Part shown: positions 24,376 through 33,476 of the stretch, piece by piece
Layout of the letters: each line of letters begins with the position of its first letter
Numbering within the stretch: the first letter of the stretch is position 1
Source of the DNA: Mucilaginibacter sp. OK283
GTDB taxonomy: Bacteria; Bacteroidota; Bacteroidia; Sphingobacteriales; Sphingobacteriaceae
DNA length: 64,000 nt
Direction of reading: 5' to 3'
NCBI RefSeq assembly: GCF_900110415.1
Contig: NZ_FODR01000002.1
Span: 62,001 to 126,000 of the forward strand
The notes under the pieces: generated by a model
Databases searched by the model: none
Told to the model about the DNA's origin: nothing
The model's input: the letters and a program-made list of their open reading frames with translations, nothing else
Program-made: the position numbers and the translations under genes

Positions 24376-27321
24376 ATGATGAAACATCACATCCTTTTAG
24401 CTATCTTACTATCAGTAACCATTACCACTGCTCGCGGTCAGGATAGTAACGACCACATTTTCCCGCCATCTGCAGCAGCTAGACCCTATATCAATTTTGA
24501 CAGCAAGGGCTTTTTGATAAATGGCAGTCGCACGTTTATTGTATCGGCAGGGTTGGAGTATGCCCGCATTCCGCATCAGCTTTGGCACGATAGGTTGCTG
24601 CGTATTAAACGTGCGGGATTTAATTGTATCGAGATATACACCATCTGGAACTTTCATGAAGCCCAGGAAGGCAAATTTGATTTTACCGGCGACCGCGATC
24701 TGAACCTGTTTTTAAAGCAAGTTAACGACTTAGGTATGTACGCCATTGTACGCGTTGGCCCGTATTATTGTGCCGAGTGGGATAACGGCGGCTACCCCAT
24801 CTGGCTTAAATTTAAGAAAGGCCTGAGTGTTCGGGAAGATAATCCCTTGTTTGAAAAATATGTCGACAGGTTTTTTGATCACCTTTTACCTATCGTGATG
24901 AATAACCAGGTAAACAAAGGGGGGCCGGTAATACTGGTGCAGTTGGAGAATGAGCATCCCAAAGGATGGGGTACCGTGATGCCCGATGGCTATTTTAAAC
25001 ATTTGCAAACCAAGGCGCTGAGTATGGGCCTGCAGGTGCCTTACTTTTTCAGCGGCCTGCACCATGCCAGCGATCCGGCAGGAGATGGCAAACTGGACGA
25101 CGCTGCACGACCAAACCCATGGTTTTCTACCGAGTTTTGGAGTGTATGGTATTCGCAATACGGCGCCAAACCGGGCGACGACCAGCTTTACGACAGGCGC
25201 ACCTGGAAAATCATCGCCAACGGCGGCAATGGTTATAATTATTACATGGCACACGGCGGATCGAACTTTGGATATACCAATAACGACGAAGACGCGGCAT
25301 CGTACGATTACGGCGCTGCTATTGGCCAGGCAGGCGATTTAAGACCGATTTACTATGCCTTTAAACGGGCGGCCTGGTTTAGCCGGAGTTTTGAAGAGGT
25401 GCTGGAGAATAGTGTTGACAATAATGCCGCTTACAGCAATATAGTTTCGGAGCCTGCCTTAAAAGTAAGCGTGCGCAGAAGCCCCGCAGGTGCGATTATA
25501 TTTTTGGATAACACGGGGCAGCAATCCATAACTACATCATTGGATATTGCTGATAAAAACCTGACTGATAAAAAGGTAAGCGTTTTGCCCGGCGAGATTT
25601 ATCCCTTAATCCATAACTATAAACTGACAGATGGGGCTACCCTCAACTGGGCTTTAACCAGGGTATTTGCCATTGTAAGGCAGGATAATACCACTACGGT
25701 TATTACGGATGCCGAAGCCGGATCGCCCTTGTGTTTATATTTTAAAGCCAATGGAAAGGCATCAACAGAGAACCCCAACGTAAAAATTGACGGCGAAAAT
25801 GTAAGCATTAACCTAACTATGCCCTCCATTACCCAGCCATTAGCGTATAGCTTTAAAGCAGGTACACAAACCATCCGTGTACTGGCCATGAACAGGCAGC
25901 TAACAGATAAAACCTATATCGATAAACCGCGCAATACCCCCTACATTATATGTGGTGCGGATTATGTAGGAAAAATTGAGATTAATGATCAGCCTTTTAC
26001 CGCTGATATAGAGCAGCCCTTACTAAAAAGTAAAAAAGACCCGGTTTGGATTTACACGGCTCAAAAAACGGTGCTTTTAAAACAGATTCCATCAACAACG
26101 GTCAATCAGCCCAAAACAGTAGCACTCAGCAATTGGGAATTTAAAAATGCATCGGGTGCGTCTGCCGTAAATTATAACGCGGATAAATGGCTATCCTCAA
26201 AGAACCCTGTACCGATGGGTGCCGACGGCGATGTAACGGCCGATGCCTGGTACCGCACCACGCTTACAACCACGGTTGCAGGTAAATACACCTTGCAGGT
26301 AAAAGGCGGCGGCAGGGGGCAGGCTTTTGTTGACGGTAAGCCTGCTGCTAAATGGAAACTGAATGATGGGGAGCTAACACTCGATCTGAAAAAAGGGAAA
26401 CATACCCTCGCCATTTTTGCGGCGCATGATGGTAGGGACAAACTGGCAGCTTATCTTGGGCCGATTGATGAGGTGGACAGTAAAGGTGTGTTTGGTGTGG
26501 CGCTCATCAAAAAAGGAGGTCCGTTTATCAGCGAGTTAAGCAACTGGTATTTTGCCAGGGCCAATAAAATAAGCGATGTTAAACAAGGGCCACCAGCGTT
26601 TGATACCACCATATTTAAACCGTATAAAATAAACACCGATGTTTTTAATTTAAAGGAAGGATATGGTTGGTTTACCACAATTATACCACAACAGCCCGCA
26701 GGCACATCAAAAATCACCCTGCAGTTTAAAAGTGTGGACGAAAATGCTACGGTATTTATCAATGGCGAACAGGTATTTAAACACGATGGCTGGAACCAGC
26801 CTTTTGAAGTGAATATTACCGATGCAACTACCTTAAAAGCATCTATACGGCTTGCAGTATTTATAGAAAACTACTCTAATGAAGGCGGTATTGATCAGCC
26901 TGTAAAAATTAATGCCATTGGCGACGCGCCTGCCGTAACCGGCTGGAAAATGAAAGGCGGTCCCGTTGATGCGCTGGCCGTAAAAGGCTGGCAAAACTTT
27001 ACCGGCAAGGTTAAAACCAATGCCCCTGCGTTTTACCGGTCAACCTTTACCGTACCACGGGCAAAAGGAAAAACCTTTATCTGGCGGTTTGAGCCAAAGG
27101 GGCTGGGGCATGGCTCGGTATGGGTTAACGGGCATAACATTGGGCGGTACCCGGAGAAGATATCCATTACCAGTTTATACATTCCCGAATGCTGGCTGAA
27201 AACAGGCCCGAATCAATTGGTGATTTATGATGAAGATGGAAAACAACCCGGTGATACTTTGATAGTGGCCGAACCGGAAGCAGGCCGCACTTTAACGGAA
27301 ACTAATACAGATATTAAATAA
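24376..27321 (+). CDS. Beta-galactosidase-like enzyme, GH35, locus 1, 981 aa
   Basis: Secreted GH35 enzyme with a Sec signal (LLAILLSVTITTARGQ). The clan-A barrel spans roughly residues 40-360: acid/base Glu193 in VQLENEHP and nucleophile Glu253 in FSTEFWSVW. The C-terminal 600 residues include two or three beta-sandwich domains, among them one with DAWYRTTL and one with WVNGHNIGRY, the galactose-binding-like motif usual in this family. It is longer than the second GH35 in this window (607 aa) because of these domains. It probably releases beta-linked galactose. It lies between GH89 and the HGSNAT-like gene. Confidence 0.88.
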   Translation: MMKHHILLAILLSVTITTARGQDSNDHIFPPSAAARPYINFDSKGFLINGSRTFIVSAGLEYARIPHQLWHDRLLRIKRAGFNCIEIYTIWNFHEAQEGKFDFTGDRDLNLFLKQVNDLGMYAIVRVGPYYCAEWDNGGYPIWLKFKKGLSVREDNPLFEKYVDRFFDHLLPIVMNNQVNKGGPVILVQLENEHPKGWGTVMPDGYFKHLQTKALSMGLQVPYFFSGLHHASDPAGDGKLDDAARPNPWFSTEFWSVWYSQYGAKPGDDQLYDRRTWKIIANGGNGYNYYMAHGGSNFGYTNNDEDAASYDYGAAIGQAGDLRPIYYAFKRAAWFSRSFEEVLENSVDNNAAYSNIVSEPALKVSVRRSPAGAIIFLDNTGQQSITTSLDIADKNLTDKKVSVLPGEIYPLIHNYKLTDGATLNWALTRVFAIVRQDNTTTVITDAEAGSPLCLYFKANGKASTENPNVKIDGENVSINLTMPSITQPLAYSFKAGTQTIRVLAMNRQLTDKTYIDKPRNTPYIICGADYVGKIEINDQPFTADIEQPLLKSKKDPVWIYTAQKTVLLKQIPSTTVNQPKTVALSNWEFKNASGASAVNYNADKWLSSKNPVPMGADGDVTADAWYRTTLTTTVAGKYTLQVKGGGRGQAFVDGKPAAKWKLNDGELTLDLKKGKHTLAIFAAHDGRDKLAAYLGPIDEVDSKGVFGVALIKKGGPFISELSNWYFARANKISDVKQGPPAFDTTIFKPYKINTDVFNLKEGYGWFTTIIPQQPAGTSKITLQFKSVDENATVFINGEQVFKHDGWNQPFEVNITDATTLKASIRLAVFIENYSNEGGIDQPVKINAIGDAPAVTGWKMKGGPVDALAVKGWQNFTGKVKTNAPAFYRSTFTVPRAKGKTFIWRFEPKGLGHGSVWVNGHNIGRYPEKISITSLYIPECWLKTGPNQLVIYDEDGKQPGDTLIVAEPEAGRTLTETNTDIK

Positions 27322-27350
27322 TCAATGAGTATTCGTTATTTGGTTTTAAA

Positions 27351-27444
27351 TTCTCCTCTTGAGAGGGGGCGGGCAGGAATGGTGTAATGGCAGGGGTGTG
27401 TTTGAACGCGCGATAACACACCCCTGCCCCTCTCGAGAGGGGAA
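27351..27444. repeat. Palindromic element type C
   Basis: Outer arms TTCTCCTCTTGAGAGGGGG and CCCCTCTCGAGAGGGGAA, inner arms CAGGGGTGTG / CACACCCCTG. It sits in the GH35-HGSNAT gap, between stop at 27321 and start at 27512. Confidence 0.7.
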
Positions 27445-27511
27445 CCCACTGCACCGGGCCGTTTGAACCAAATAGCAAAATAGCATATAGTCAATAAATA
27501 ATCAATACAAC

Positions 27512-28639
27512 ATGGCAATAAGTACTGAAAGGTTTACCGCATTAGATATTTTTAGGGGGATGACCATCTGTTTCATGATCATCGTAAATGCCCCCGGCTC
27601 GGGCGCGGATGTATGGACACCGCTTGACCACGCCCCATGGATAGGTTTCACACCAACCGACCTCGTTTTTCCCTCGTTCCTGTTCGCAGTAGGCAACGCC
27701 TTAAGTTTCTCTAAAAAGAAATTTGAGTCGGACACCGCCTTTATCAGCAAAATTTTTAAACGTACGGTTATCATCTTTTTATTGGGGTACCTTATGTACT
27801 GGTTCCCGTTCTTCCATCGCGTTGCCGACGGCTGGGCTTTTAACCCGCTAAGCCATACCCGCATCATGGGCGTGTTGCAGCGCATAGCCTTATGTTACTT
27901 TTTTGGCGCTTTGATTGTTCACTATTGCTCTCAAAAAACAGCGGTTATCATATCGGGTTTACTGCTTATTGGCTACTGGTTGTTTTTAATGCTATTTGGC
28001 GAGGCAGGAAAAGAATATACCATGCTGGGCAATGCCGGCACCAAACTGGACATTGTGTTATTAGGCAACGATCACTTATACCACGACAAAGGCGGCCCCA
28101 TAGCTTTTGACCCCGAGGGCTTGTTGAGCACATTAACCGGGATAGTAAATGTGATAGGCGGTTTTTTAGCGGGCGCGTTCATCCAGCGTAAAGGTAAAAC
28201 TTACGAAACCGTGGCCAAGCTCATGATTTTTGGCGGGTTGCTTATCGTATCTGCCTTGTTCCTTGGCCAGTTTTTCCCTATAGCCAAAAAATTGTGGACA
28301 AGCACATTCTCGCTGCTCACCATCGGTATCGACCTTGCCATATTAGGCCTGCTGATATTTGTTATCGAAATAGAAAAAGTAAAACGCGGCACCAACTTTT
28401 TCCTTATCCTGGGGCGTAATTCATTAGCCATCTACCTGCTATCTGAATTGCTGCTTACCGTTTTTCAAACCATATGGGTAGCCCCCAAACTGAGTTTTTA
28501 CGATTGGATAAACCAGGTATTTTACCAGCGGTTATTCCCCGGCGCCTTGGGCACGTTGGTATTTGCCATTTGCTACATGATGCTGTGCTGGCTGGTAGCT
28601 TATGTATTGGATAAGAGGAAGATATATATTAAAATATGA
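27512..28639 (+). CDS. HGSNAT-like membrane acetyltransferase (DUF5009 type), locus 1, 375 aa
   Basis: A polytopic inner-membrane protein with about ten hydrophobic helices. The N-terminal signature RFTALDIFRGMTICFM and the motif DHAPWIGFTPTDLVFPSF match the family of heparan-alpha-glucosaminide N-acetyltransferase, where the His of the HA-W-G motif accepts the acetyl group in the human enzyme (my recollection of the family). By homology it would use cytoplasmic acetyl-CoA to acetylate a glucosamine end on the periplasmic side, which a GH89 such as the neighbour could then cleave. The stop overlaps the next ATG by ATGA, so it is translationally coupled to GH92. Confidence 0.8.
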   Translation: MAISTERFTALDIFRGMTICFMIIVNAPGSGADVWTPLDHAPWIGFTPTDLVFPSFLFAVGNALSFSKKKFESDTAFISKIFKRTVIIFLLGYLMYWFPFFHRVADGWAFNPLSHTRIMGVLQRIALCYFFGALIVHYCSQKTAVIISGLLLIGYWLFLMLFGEAGKEYTMLGNAGTKLDIVLLGNDHLYHDKGGPIAFDPEGLLSTLTGIVNVIGGFLAGAFIQRKGKTYETVAKLMIFGGLLIVSALFLGQFFPIAKKLWTSTFSLLTIGIDLAILGLLIFVIEIEKVKRGTNFFLILGRNSLAIYLLSELLLTVFQTIWVAPKLSFYDWINQVFYQRLFPGALGTLVFAICYMMLCWLVAYVLDKRKIYIKI

Positions 28640-31600
28640 TAATGTTAAAAGCATTAGGATCTTATTGGAGAATGGTATTATACGGAGATAAAATGTCTAT
28701 TCTACCGTCATTGCTAGGGACGAAGCAATCCAGAACTTTACAGGGCGGGTTTGCAAATCTGCTTAGTATATTGGGGTGTATCCGTTACGTTTCGGAGAAT
28801 TTTCCGTTTGAACGCTCGCTTAGACTCACCCGGCGAGGCTGCGCCCGCCACCCTCTCTTCGGCTTCGCCGGAAAGAGGGGCTTGAAAATTTATTATTTAT
28901 TTTTTTTATCTAATATATTGGTATTAAGCGTTCAAACCCCTCTTTCCACCGCAGGTGAAGAGAGGGTGGCGGGCGCAGCCTCGCCGGGTGAGTCTTCGCC
29001 GCCATACGATAGTCGCCACACGACTTTTGCCCTTTTTTTGTTAACGTTCATTTTAACCATCTTCCTTACCAACACCGCCTCAGCCCAACACACCAACCAC
29101 CTGCCCTATGTAAACCCTTTCATCGGCACAGCCCAAAGTAATGTACTTACCAAATGGGGGAGTGAAGGTGGCACCTATCCCGGTGCTGTAGCGCCATCGG
29201 GTTTTATACAGTTAAGTCCTGAAACCAGGTTTGGAAAGGGGTACAATTATGGTGATAGCGCTATTTGTTATTTCAGCTGCTTCGGTCATATGAGCGGCTT
29301 TCCAGAGGGCTCAGCCGGCAGGTTTTATGTGATGCCGGTTAATACAGATTTATTTGAACCCGGTAAATACAGCCGGAAATTTTCGCATACCAATGAAACT
29401 GCAAGCCCTGGTTACTATAAAGTGAGCTTTGATGACGACCACAGCACCACCGAGGCAACAGCTACAACCCGTACGGGAATGTTCCGCTTTACGTTTGCTG
29501 CCGGTTCATCACCTCAGTTATTTATCGGCGAAGCCGGCGAGATCAGAGTCATATCTTCCAAAATATTGCATGCGGCAAACGGTAATATGGTCATCAACTT
29601 TACCGAAGCGTTTACCTCAAAAAAGCAGGTTAAAGGCGGTTGGGTATTCAGTTTTGCAGCTGCGGTAAACGGCACTAAAACTATTGGGCTTAAACTAAGC
29701 GCTTCGGCCGTTGGTTACGCAAGTGCCCAAAAAAATATCGATACGGAAATTGGTACATCGTCTTTTGATCAGCTGCGTAAACTTACTGCTGATGAGTGGC
29801 AGAAAAAACTGGCCGTTGTTGAAGTAACCGACAGCAACTATGCAAATAAAACCGTTTTTTATACCGCCCTGTATCATTCGCTTTTAATCCCCTGGGTTAT
29901 CGACGATGTGGATGGCCGTTACCGGGGGTACGATGATAAAATCTATCAAAAAACAGGTACTCACCAATATGGTGCTTTCTCTCCCTGGGATACTTTCCGT
30001 TCGTTGCACCCACTGCTTACCCTGTTGTACCGGGATAAGCAGCAGGATGTGATTTTATCTATGCTGGATATTTATAAACAAACCGGCCACTTGCCAACCG
30101 AATCGATGACGGGTAACCATGCTATACCCATTATTGTGGATAGCTACCTGAAAGGGATTACCGGTTTTGATAAACAGTTGGCTTATACCGCCATGAAAAA
30201 AAGTGTACTGGAGCCGCCGTTTATCCAGCCCGACATGGAGATCTTTAATCAAAAAGGTTATATCCCCTTTACCCGGTCCGAGTCGGTTACCCGCACGGTT
30301 GAGTATGCTTATGACGATTGGGCTTTATCGCAATTTGCTAAAAACGTTGTCCATAATGATAAAGATTACCAGTTGTTGCAAAGGCGTGGCTACAGCTACC
30401 GCAACCTTTTAAATAACGACCAACTATTACTATTGCCCCGCAACGATGATGAATTTAAATTACAGCCGGGCATGTCGGGTTATAAAGAGGGGGATAAGTG
30501 GGTGTATTCCTACTTCGTGCCCCAAAACATTAACGATCTTATTAACCTCACGGGCGGCACCGACCAATTTGCCACCCGGCTCGATTCGGCGCTTAGCAAC
30601 AATGTGATCCTGTTTGATAACGAGACCGTGTTCCATTTACCCTACCTGTTTAACCAGGCAGGCAAACCGGCTTTAACCCAAAAATGGTTAAAGCAAATTA
30701 TGCTGCATCGTTTTAGCAACAACCCCGGTGGTTTGCCCGGTAATGACGACCTGGGCTCAACCTCCAGCTGGTATGTTTTTAGCGCCATGGGTATTTACCC
30801 CGTTTGCCCCGGCAGGCCTTATTATGCTATCGGCATGCCCTTGTTTAAATCGGTTACTCTGCATCTGCCAAACGGAAAACGGTTTAGCATAAATAATAAA
30901 GCGGCATCAGCTAAGGATGGTTACATAAAGGCCTTAACCGTTAACGGGAAACCCTGGCAACAGCTAACCCTGCCGCATTCAGTATTAACGGCAGGCGGTT
31001 CAATGGGTTTTGATTTAACGCATAAGGTGGGCAATTGGCCAAAGGATAACAACCCTGTTGAATTATCCGAAACAAAACAAAGCCCTGGTTTTAAAATATT
31101 AAGTTGGTCCGTTTCAAAAAACAGCGTCGCGCCCGATGAACCTTTTACCGTTCATTTTTCAATCAGCAACGCGGGAGCTACCGGGGTTAAAATTGTTACG
31201 CTATTGGTAAACGGCAAATCGTATGCTCGCAAAAACTGTATGGTAGTTTCGGGTGGTACTCAAAAAGATTCGCTGGTATGCCGGCTTTATCCCATCGGGA
31301 AAACGGAGCTTAAATTGGAGGGGCTGCCTCCGGTTGTGGTTGACGTAAAACTGTCGCCAAATCCGCCGGTGCATCCCTTTAAAATTACAGGCCTTGCAGC
31401 TACCTCAATGCTTAAAATAAATGAGCCGCAGCACCTCGCTTATGTCATCCAAAATATTGGCGGCGTTAAGCAAACTTTTAACGTCCCGGTAACAAAAAAC
31501 GACACCTTAATTTTTACCGATACCGTTGTTTTGGAACCCGGCGAAAAAAAGGTGATCGGGCATGTACTGGCGGGTGCTTCAAAAGGGTTCCAAAGGATAT

Positions 31601-32274
31601 TGGCAGGTGATCAAAAGGTGGTTTACAAGGTGTACCGGGACAACACAGAATCACTTTTGCTTGATCTTTCTCCAATAGATTATTCGGCCAATAATTTGGT
31701 AAAAGACAACTCCGGGTTCCAAAATAACGGGCAAATAATTATCACCCAAAATACAAAAAACAGCGGCAGGCTTGAGTTTAATGAGCACACTTTTGTTGAG
31801 GTTCCCAGCACTCCCTCCCTTGATAATATGGGCGAAACCATCACCGTGATGGGCTGGGTATACCCTACCGGGAACGAAAAAGGATTGGTGGATATGATAA
31901 CCAAAGGCGATAGCCACGTTTTGCAGGTAACTGATCACCAAACGCTTACTTTTTTTGCAGGCGGCTGGGGTCGTGGCGATTGTACCGTTAACCTGCCCGC
32001 CAACTGGAATAATCATTGGCACCACATTGCCGGGGTGTGTACAGGTAAAACACTCTACCTGTACATCGATGGTGTATTGGCGGGGACCACCGTGATGGAA
32101 ACCACCGCAAACCTATCGGTAACCAACAAATGGACTTTAGGCAGGAATGAGGAATTTCCGTCTGAAAGGATTTTTCATGGATATATGGATAAGGTAAAGG
32201 TGTTTAAAGCGGCTTTAACAGCTGGTGAAGTGTCGGAGATAGTAAAGAAAGAAAAACCTGATCAGAATCGTTAA
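28636..32274 (+). CDS. Alpha-mannosidase-like enzyme, GH92, with LamG-like C-terminus; palindromic element inside its 5' end, 1212 aa
   Basis: GH92 enzymes cleave alpha-linked mannose. The core runs from NPFIGTAQSN (about residue 158) to the VGNWP stretch (about 803), with EYAYDDWALSQFAK and the catalytic-site loop GGLPGNDDLGSTSSWYVFSAMG. A CARDB/Ig-like segment and a LamG domain (residues about 1010-1205) follow. The first 151 residues are odd: they start MIMLKALGSYW like the paralogue at 47661 (MILFKALRLYF), but then run through repeat DNA (hairpin at 28710-28729 and element B3 at 28823-28994) before the hydrophobic signal (FALFLLTFILTIFL...ASAQ). The start is fixed by the ATGA overlap with the previous gene. 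The 115-residue insert may disturb export. Confidence 0.85.
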   Translation: MIMLKALGSYWRMVLYGDKMSILPSLLGTKQSRTLQGGFANLLSILGCIRYVSENFPFERSLRLTRRGCARHPLFGFAGKRGLKIYYLFFLSNILVLSVQTPLSTAGEERVAGAASPGESSPPYDSRHTTFALFLLTFILTIFLTNTASAQHTNHLPYVNPFIGTAQSNVLTKWGSEGGTYPGAVAPSGFIQLSPETRFGKGYNYGDSAICYFSCFGHMSGFPEGSAGRFYVMPVNTDLFEPGKYSRKFSHTNETASPGYYKVSFDDDHSTTEATATTRTGMFRFTFAAGSSPQLFIGEAGEIRVISSKILHAANGNMVINFTEAFTSKKQVKGGWVFSFAAAVNGTKTIGLKLSASAVGYASAQKNIDTEIGTSSFDQLRKLTADEWQKKLAVVEVTDSNYANKTVFYTALYHSLLIPWVIDDVDGRYRGYDDKIYQKTGTHQYGAFSPWDTFRSLHPLLTLLYRDKQQDVILSMLDIYKQTGHLPTESMTGNHAIPIIVDSYLKGITGFDKQLAYTAMKKSVLEPPFIQPDMEIFNQKGYIPFTRSESVTRTVEYAYDDWALSQFAKNVVHNDKDYQLLQRRGYSYRNLLNNDQLLLLPRNDDEFKLQPGMSGYKEGDKWVYSYFVPQNINDLINLTGGTDQFATRLDSALSNNVILFDNETVFHLPYLFNQAGKPALTQKWLKQIMLHRFSNNPGGLPGNDDLGSTSSWYVFSAMGIYPVCPGRPYYAIGMPLFKSVTLHLPNGKRFSINNKAASAKDGYIKALTVNGKPWQQLTLPHSVLTAGGSMGFDLTHKVGNWPKDNNPVELSETKQSPGFKILSWSVSKNSVAPDEPFTVHFSISNAGATGVKIVTLLVNGKSYARKNCMVVSGGTQKDSLVCRLYPIGKTELKLEGLPPVVVDVKLSPNPPVHPFKITGLAATSMLKINEPQHLAYVIQNIGGVKQTFNVPVTKNDTLIFTDTVVLEPGEKKVIGHVLAGASKGFQRILAGDQKVVYKVYRDNTESLLLDLSPIDYSANNLVKDNSGFQNNGQIIITQNTKNSGRLEFNEHTFVEVPSTPSLDNMGETITVMGWVYPTGNEKGLVDMITKGDSHVLQVTDHQTLTFFAGGWGRGDCTVNLPANWNNHWHHIAGVCTGKTLYLYIDGVLAGTTVMETTANLSVTNKWTLGRNEEFPSERIFHGYMDKVKVFKAALTAGEVSEIVKKEKPDQNR
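28823..28994. repeat. Palindromic element type B (copy 3), inside the GH92 reading frame
   Basis: Same ends and arms as copy 1 (GACTCACCCGGCGAGGC to GCCTCGCCGGGTGAGTC), 172 bp. It covers codons about 63-119 of GH92 and stays open in frame. Confidence 0.8.
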
Positions 32275-33275
32275 AACCCCGTCGATTCCCTTTTTATTAT
32301 GGTTGATTTAAGTACCAGCGTTTCGTTCGGTTCAAAATACTTTTTGTTCAATATTTTAAAAAGGATGTTTGCGGCTTCTTTGCCCATCTCAAAAGCTGGC
32401 TGTGTAATTGTGCTGAGTGAGGGGTTTAAAAGCGGCGCGGTTTTGAGGTTCGAAAAGCTTATTATTTTAATGTCCCGCGGGATATTCAGGTTAAGATCCT
32501 TACAGGCGTAATAACATGGCAGGGCCAGATTTTCAATAGAGGTAATAATGCCGTCGGGTTTTTCGTTAGCGAGCAGTTTTTTTATCAGCTGATAGTTTTC
32601 ATCTTCATTGTTGGTGTCATGTACAATTAATGCATCGTTTTTGGCAATATGGTTGTCGTTTAACGCTGCGCAATATCCTGCAAACCGTTTTTTTCCTGTA
32701 GATAGGTTATTTAAGGCCATAAGGTAGGCAATTTTCCTGCACCCGCGTTCAATTAAATGGCAGGTAGCGCTATAAGTGCTTTCGTAATCATCTGTAGTTA
32801 CCTTTACGGCGTCTATATCTTCATTTACCCTGTCAAAAAAAACAACCGGCAGCTGGTTAATAATATCCTTAAAATTTTGATCGTTATTGGTTTCACTTGC
32901 TACCGAAATCAGGATGCCGTCAACGCGTCCACTCAGCAAACGGCGCATAAAGGCCATTTCCAAATCGCTGTTTTCGTGCGTTTGGTATATTAAAACATGG
33001 TAATCATGCTGGCGTGCTATTTCTTCGATGCCATTAATGGCCTGCGAAAAAAAATTATTGGTTACTTCAGGAATAATTACGGCAATGGTTTTTGTTTTGT
33101 GGCTCCTTAAATTACTGGCGGCCGGGTTGGGCTCATAGTTTAATTGTTTAGCCAGTTCCAAAACCTTCTTTTTGGTTTCGGGGCTTATTTCATGACTGTC
33201 CCGCAGCGCCCTTGATACTGTGGCGGTTGATAAATTTAGCGCTAAAGCGAGTTCTTTTAAATTAATGTTACCCAT
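32271..33275 (-). CDS. LacI-family transcriptional regulator, 334 aa
   Basis: Start at ATG 33273-33275 (MGNINLKELALALNLS); an upstream extension would only add non-typical residues before the DNA-binding domain. The LacI helix-turn-helix is at residues 4-26 with STATVSRALRDS, the hinge near 45-60 (NPAASNLRSHKT), and then the periplasmic-binding-like sugar domain (TIAVIIPEVTNNFFSQAING to the end). It is divergent from the polygalacturonase gene, and its stop overlaps the GH92 stop by four bases tail to tail. Operator candidates at 33326-33339 and 35021-35036 suggest it controls the GH28 and inositol oxygenase genes. The effector is probably an uronate or pectin-derived sugar, by context only. 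Confidence 0.88.
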   Translation of the reverse strand: MGNINLKELALALNLSTATVSRALRDSHEISPETKKKVLELAKQLNYEPNPAASNLRSHKTKTIAVIIPEVTNNFFSQAINGIEEIARQHDYHVLIYQTHENSDLEMAFMRRLLSGRVDGILISVASETNNDQNFKDIINQLPVVFFDRVNEDIDAVKVTTDDYESTYSATCHLIERGCRKIAYLMALNNLSTGKKRFAGYCAALNDNHIAKNDALIVHDTNNEDENYQLIKKLLANEKPDGIITSIENLALPCYYACKDLNLNIPRDIKIISFSNLKTAPLLNPSLSTITQPAFEMGKEAANILFKILNKKYFEPNETLVLKSTIIKRESTGF

Positions 33276-33325
33276 TGCGGATACCTTTTTATAACGGTAT
33301 AATTTTACTAATATAAAGGAGTTTA

Positions 33326-33339
33326 TGCAAACGTTTACG
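33326..33339. promoter_or_regulatory. Candidate LacI-type operator between the regulator and GH28
   Basis: TGCAAACGTTTACG carries a CG-centred dyad (GCAAAC/GTTTAC), the shape of LacI-family operators. It lies in the shared divergent region, 137 bases before the GH28 start. A second site with the same half CGTTTACG is at 35021-35036. Confidence 0.6.
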
Positions 33340-33476
33340 TAAATAAATGGATGCCGTTGCCCCAAACTAAAGTAAAAGTTTAACAACTTAGGTGCCTGAT
33401 GTAAAAATAAACCCCTGTCGTGTGGCATACACAGGGATAATAAACCTGCTTAATTTTTCTTTATCGATAGTTTATC

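Noticed and set aside
33276..33428. Longer start for the LacI-family regulator
   Set aside because: It would add 51 residues with no family similarity before the DNA-binding domain that starts MGNINLKEL.
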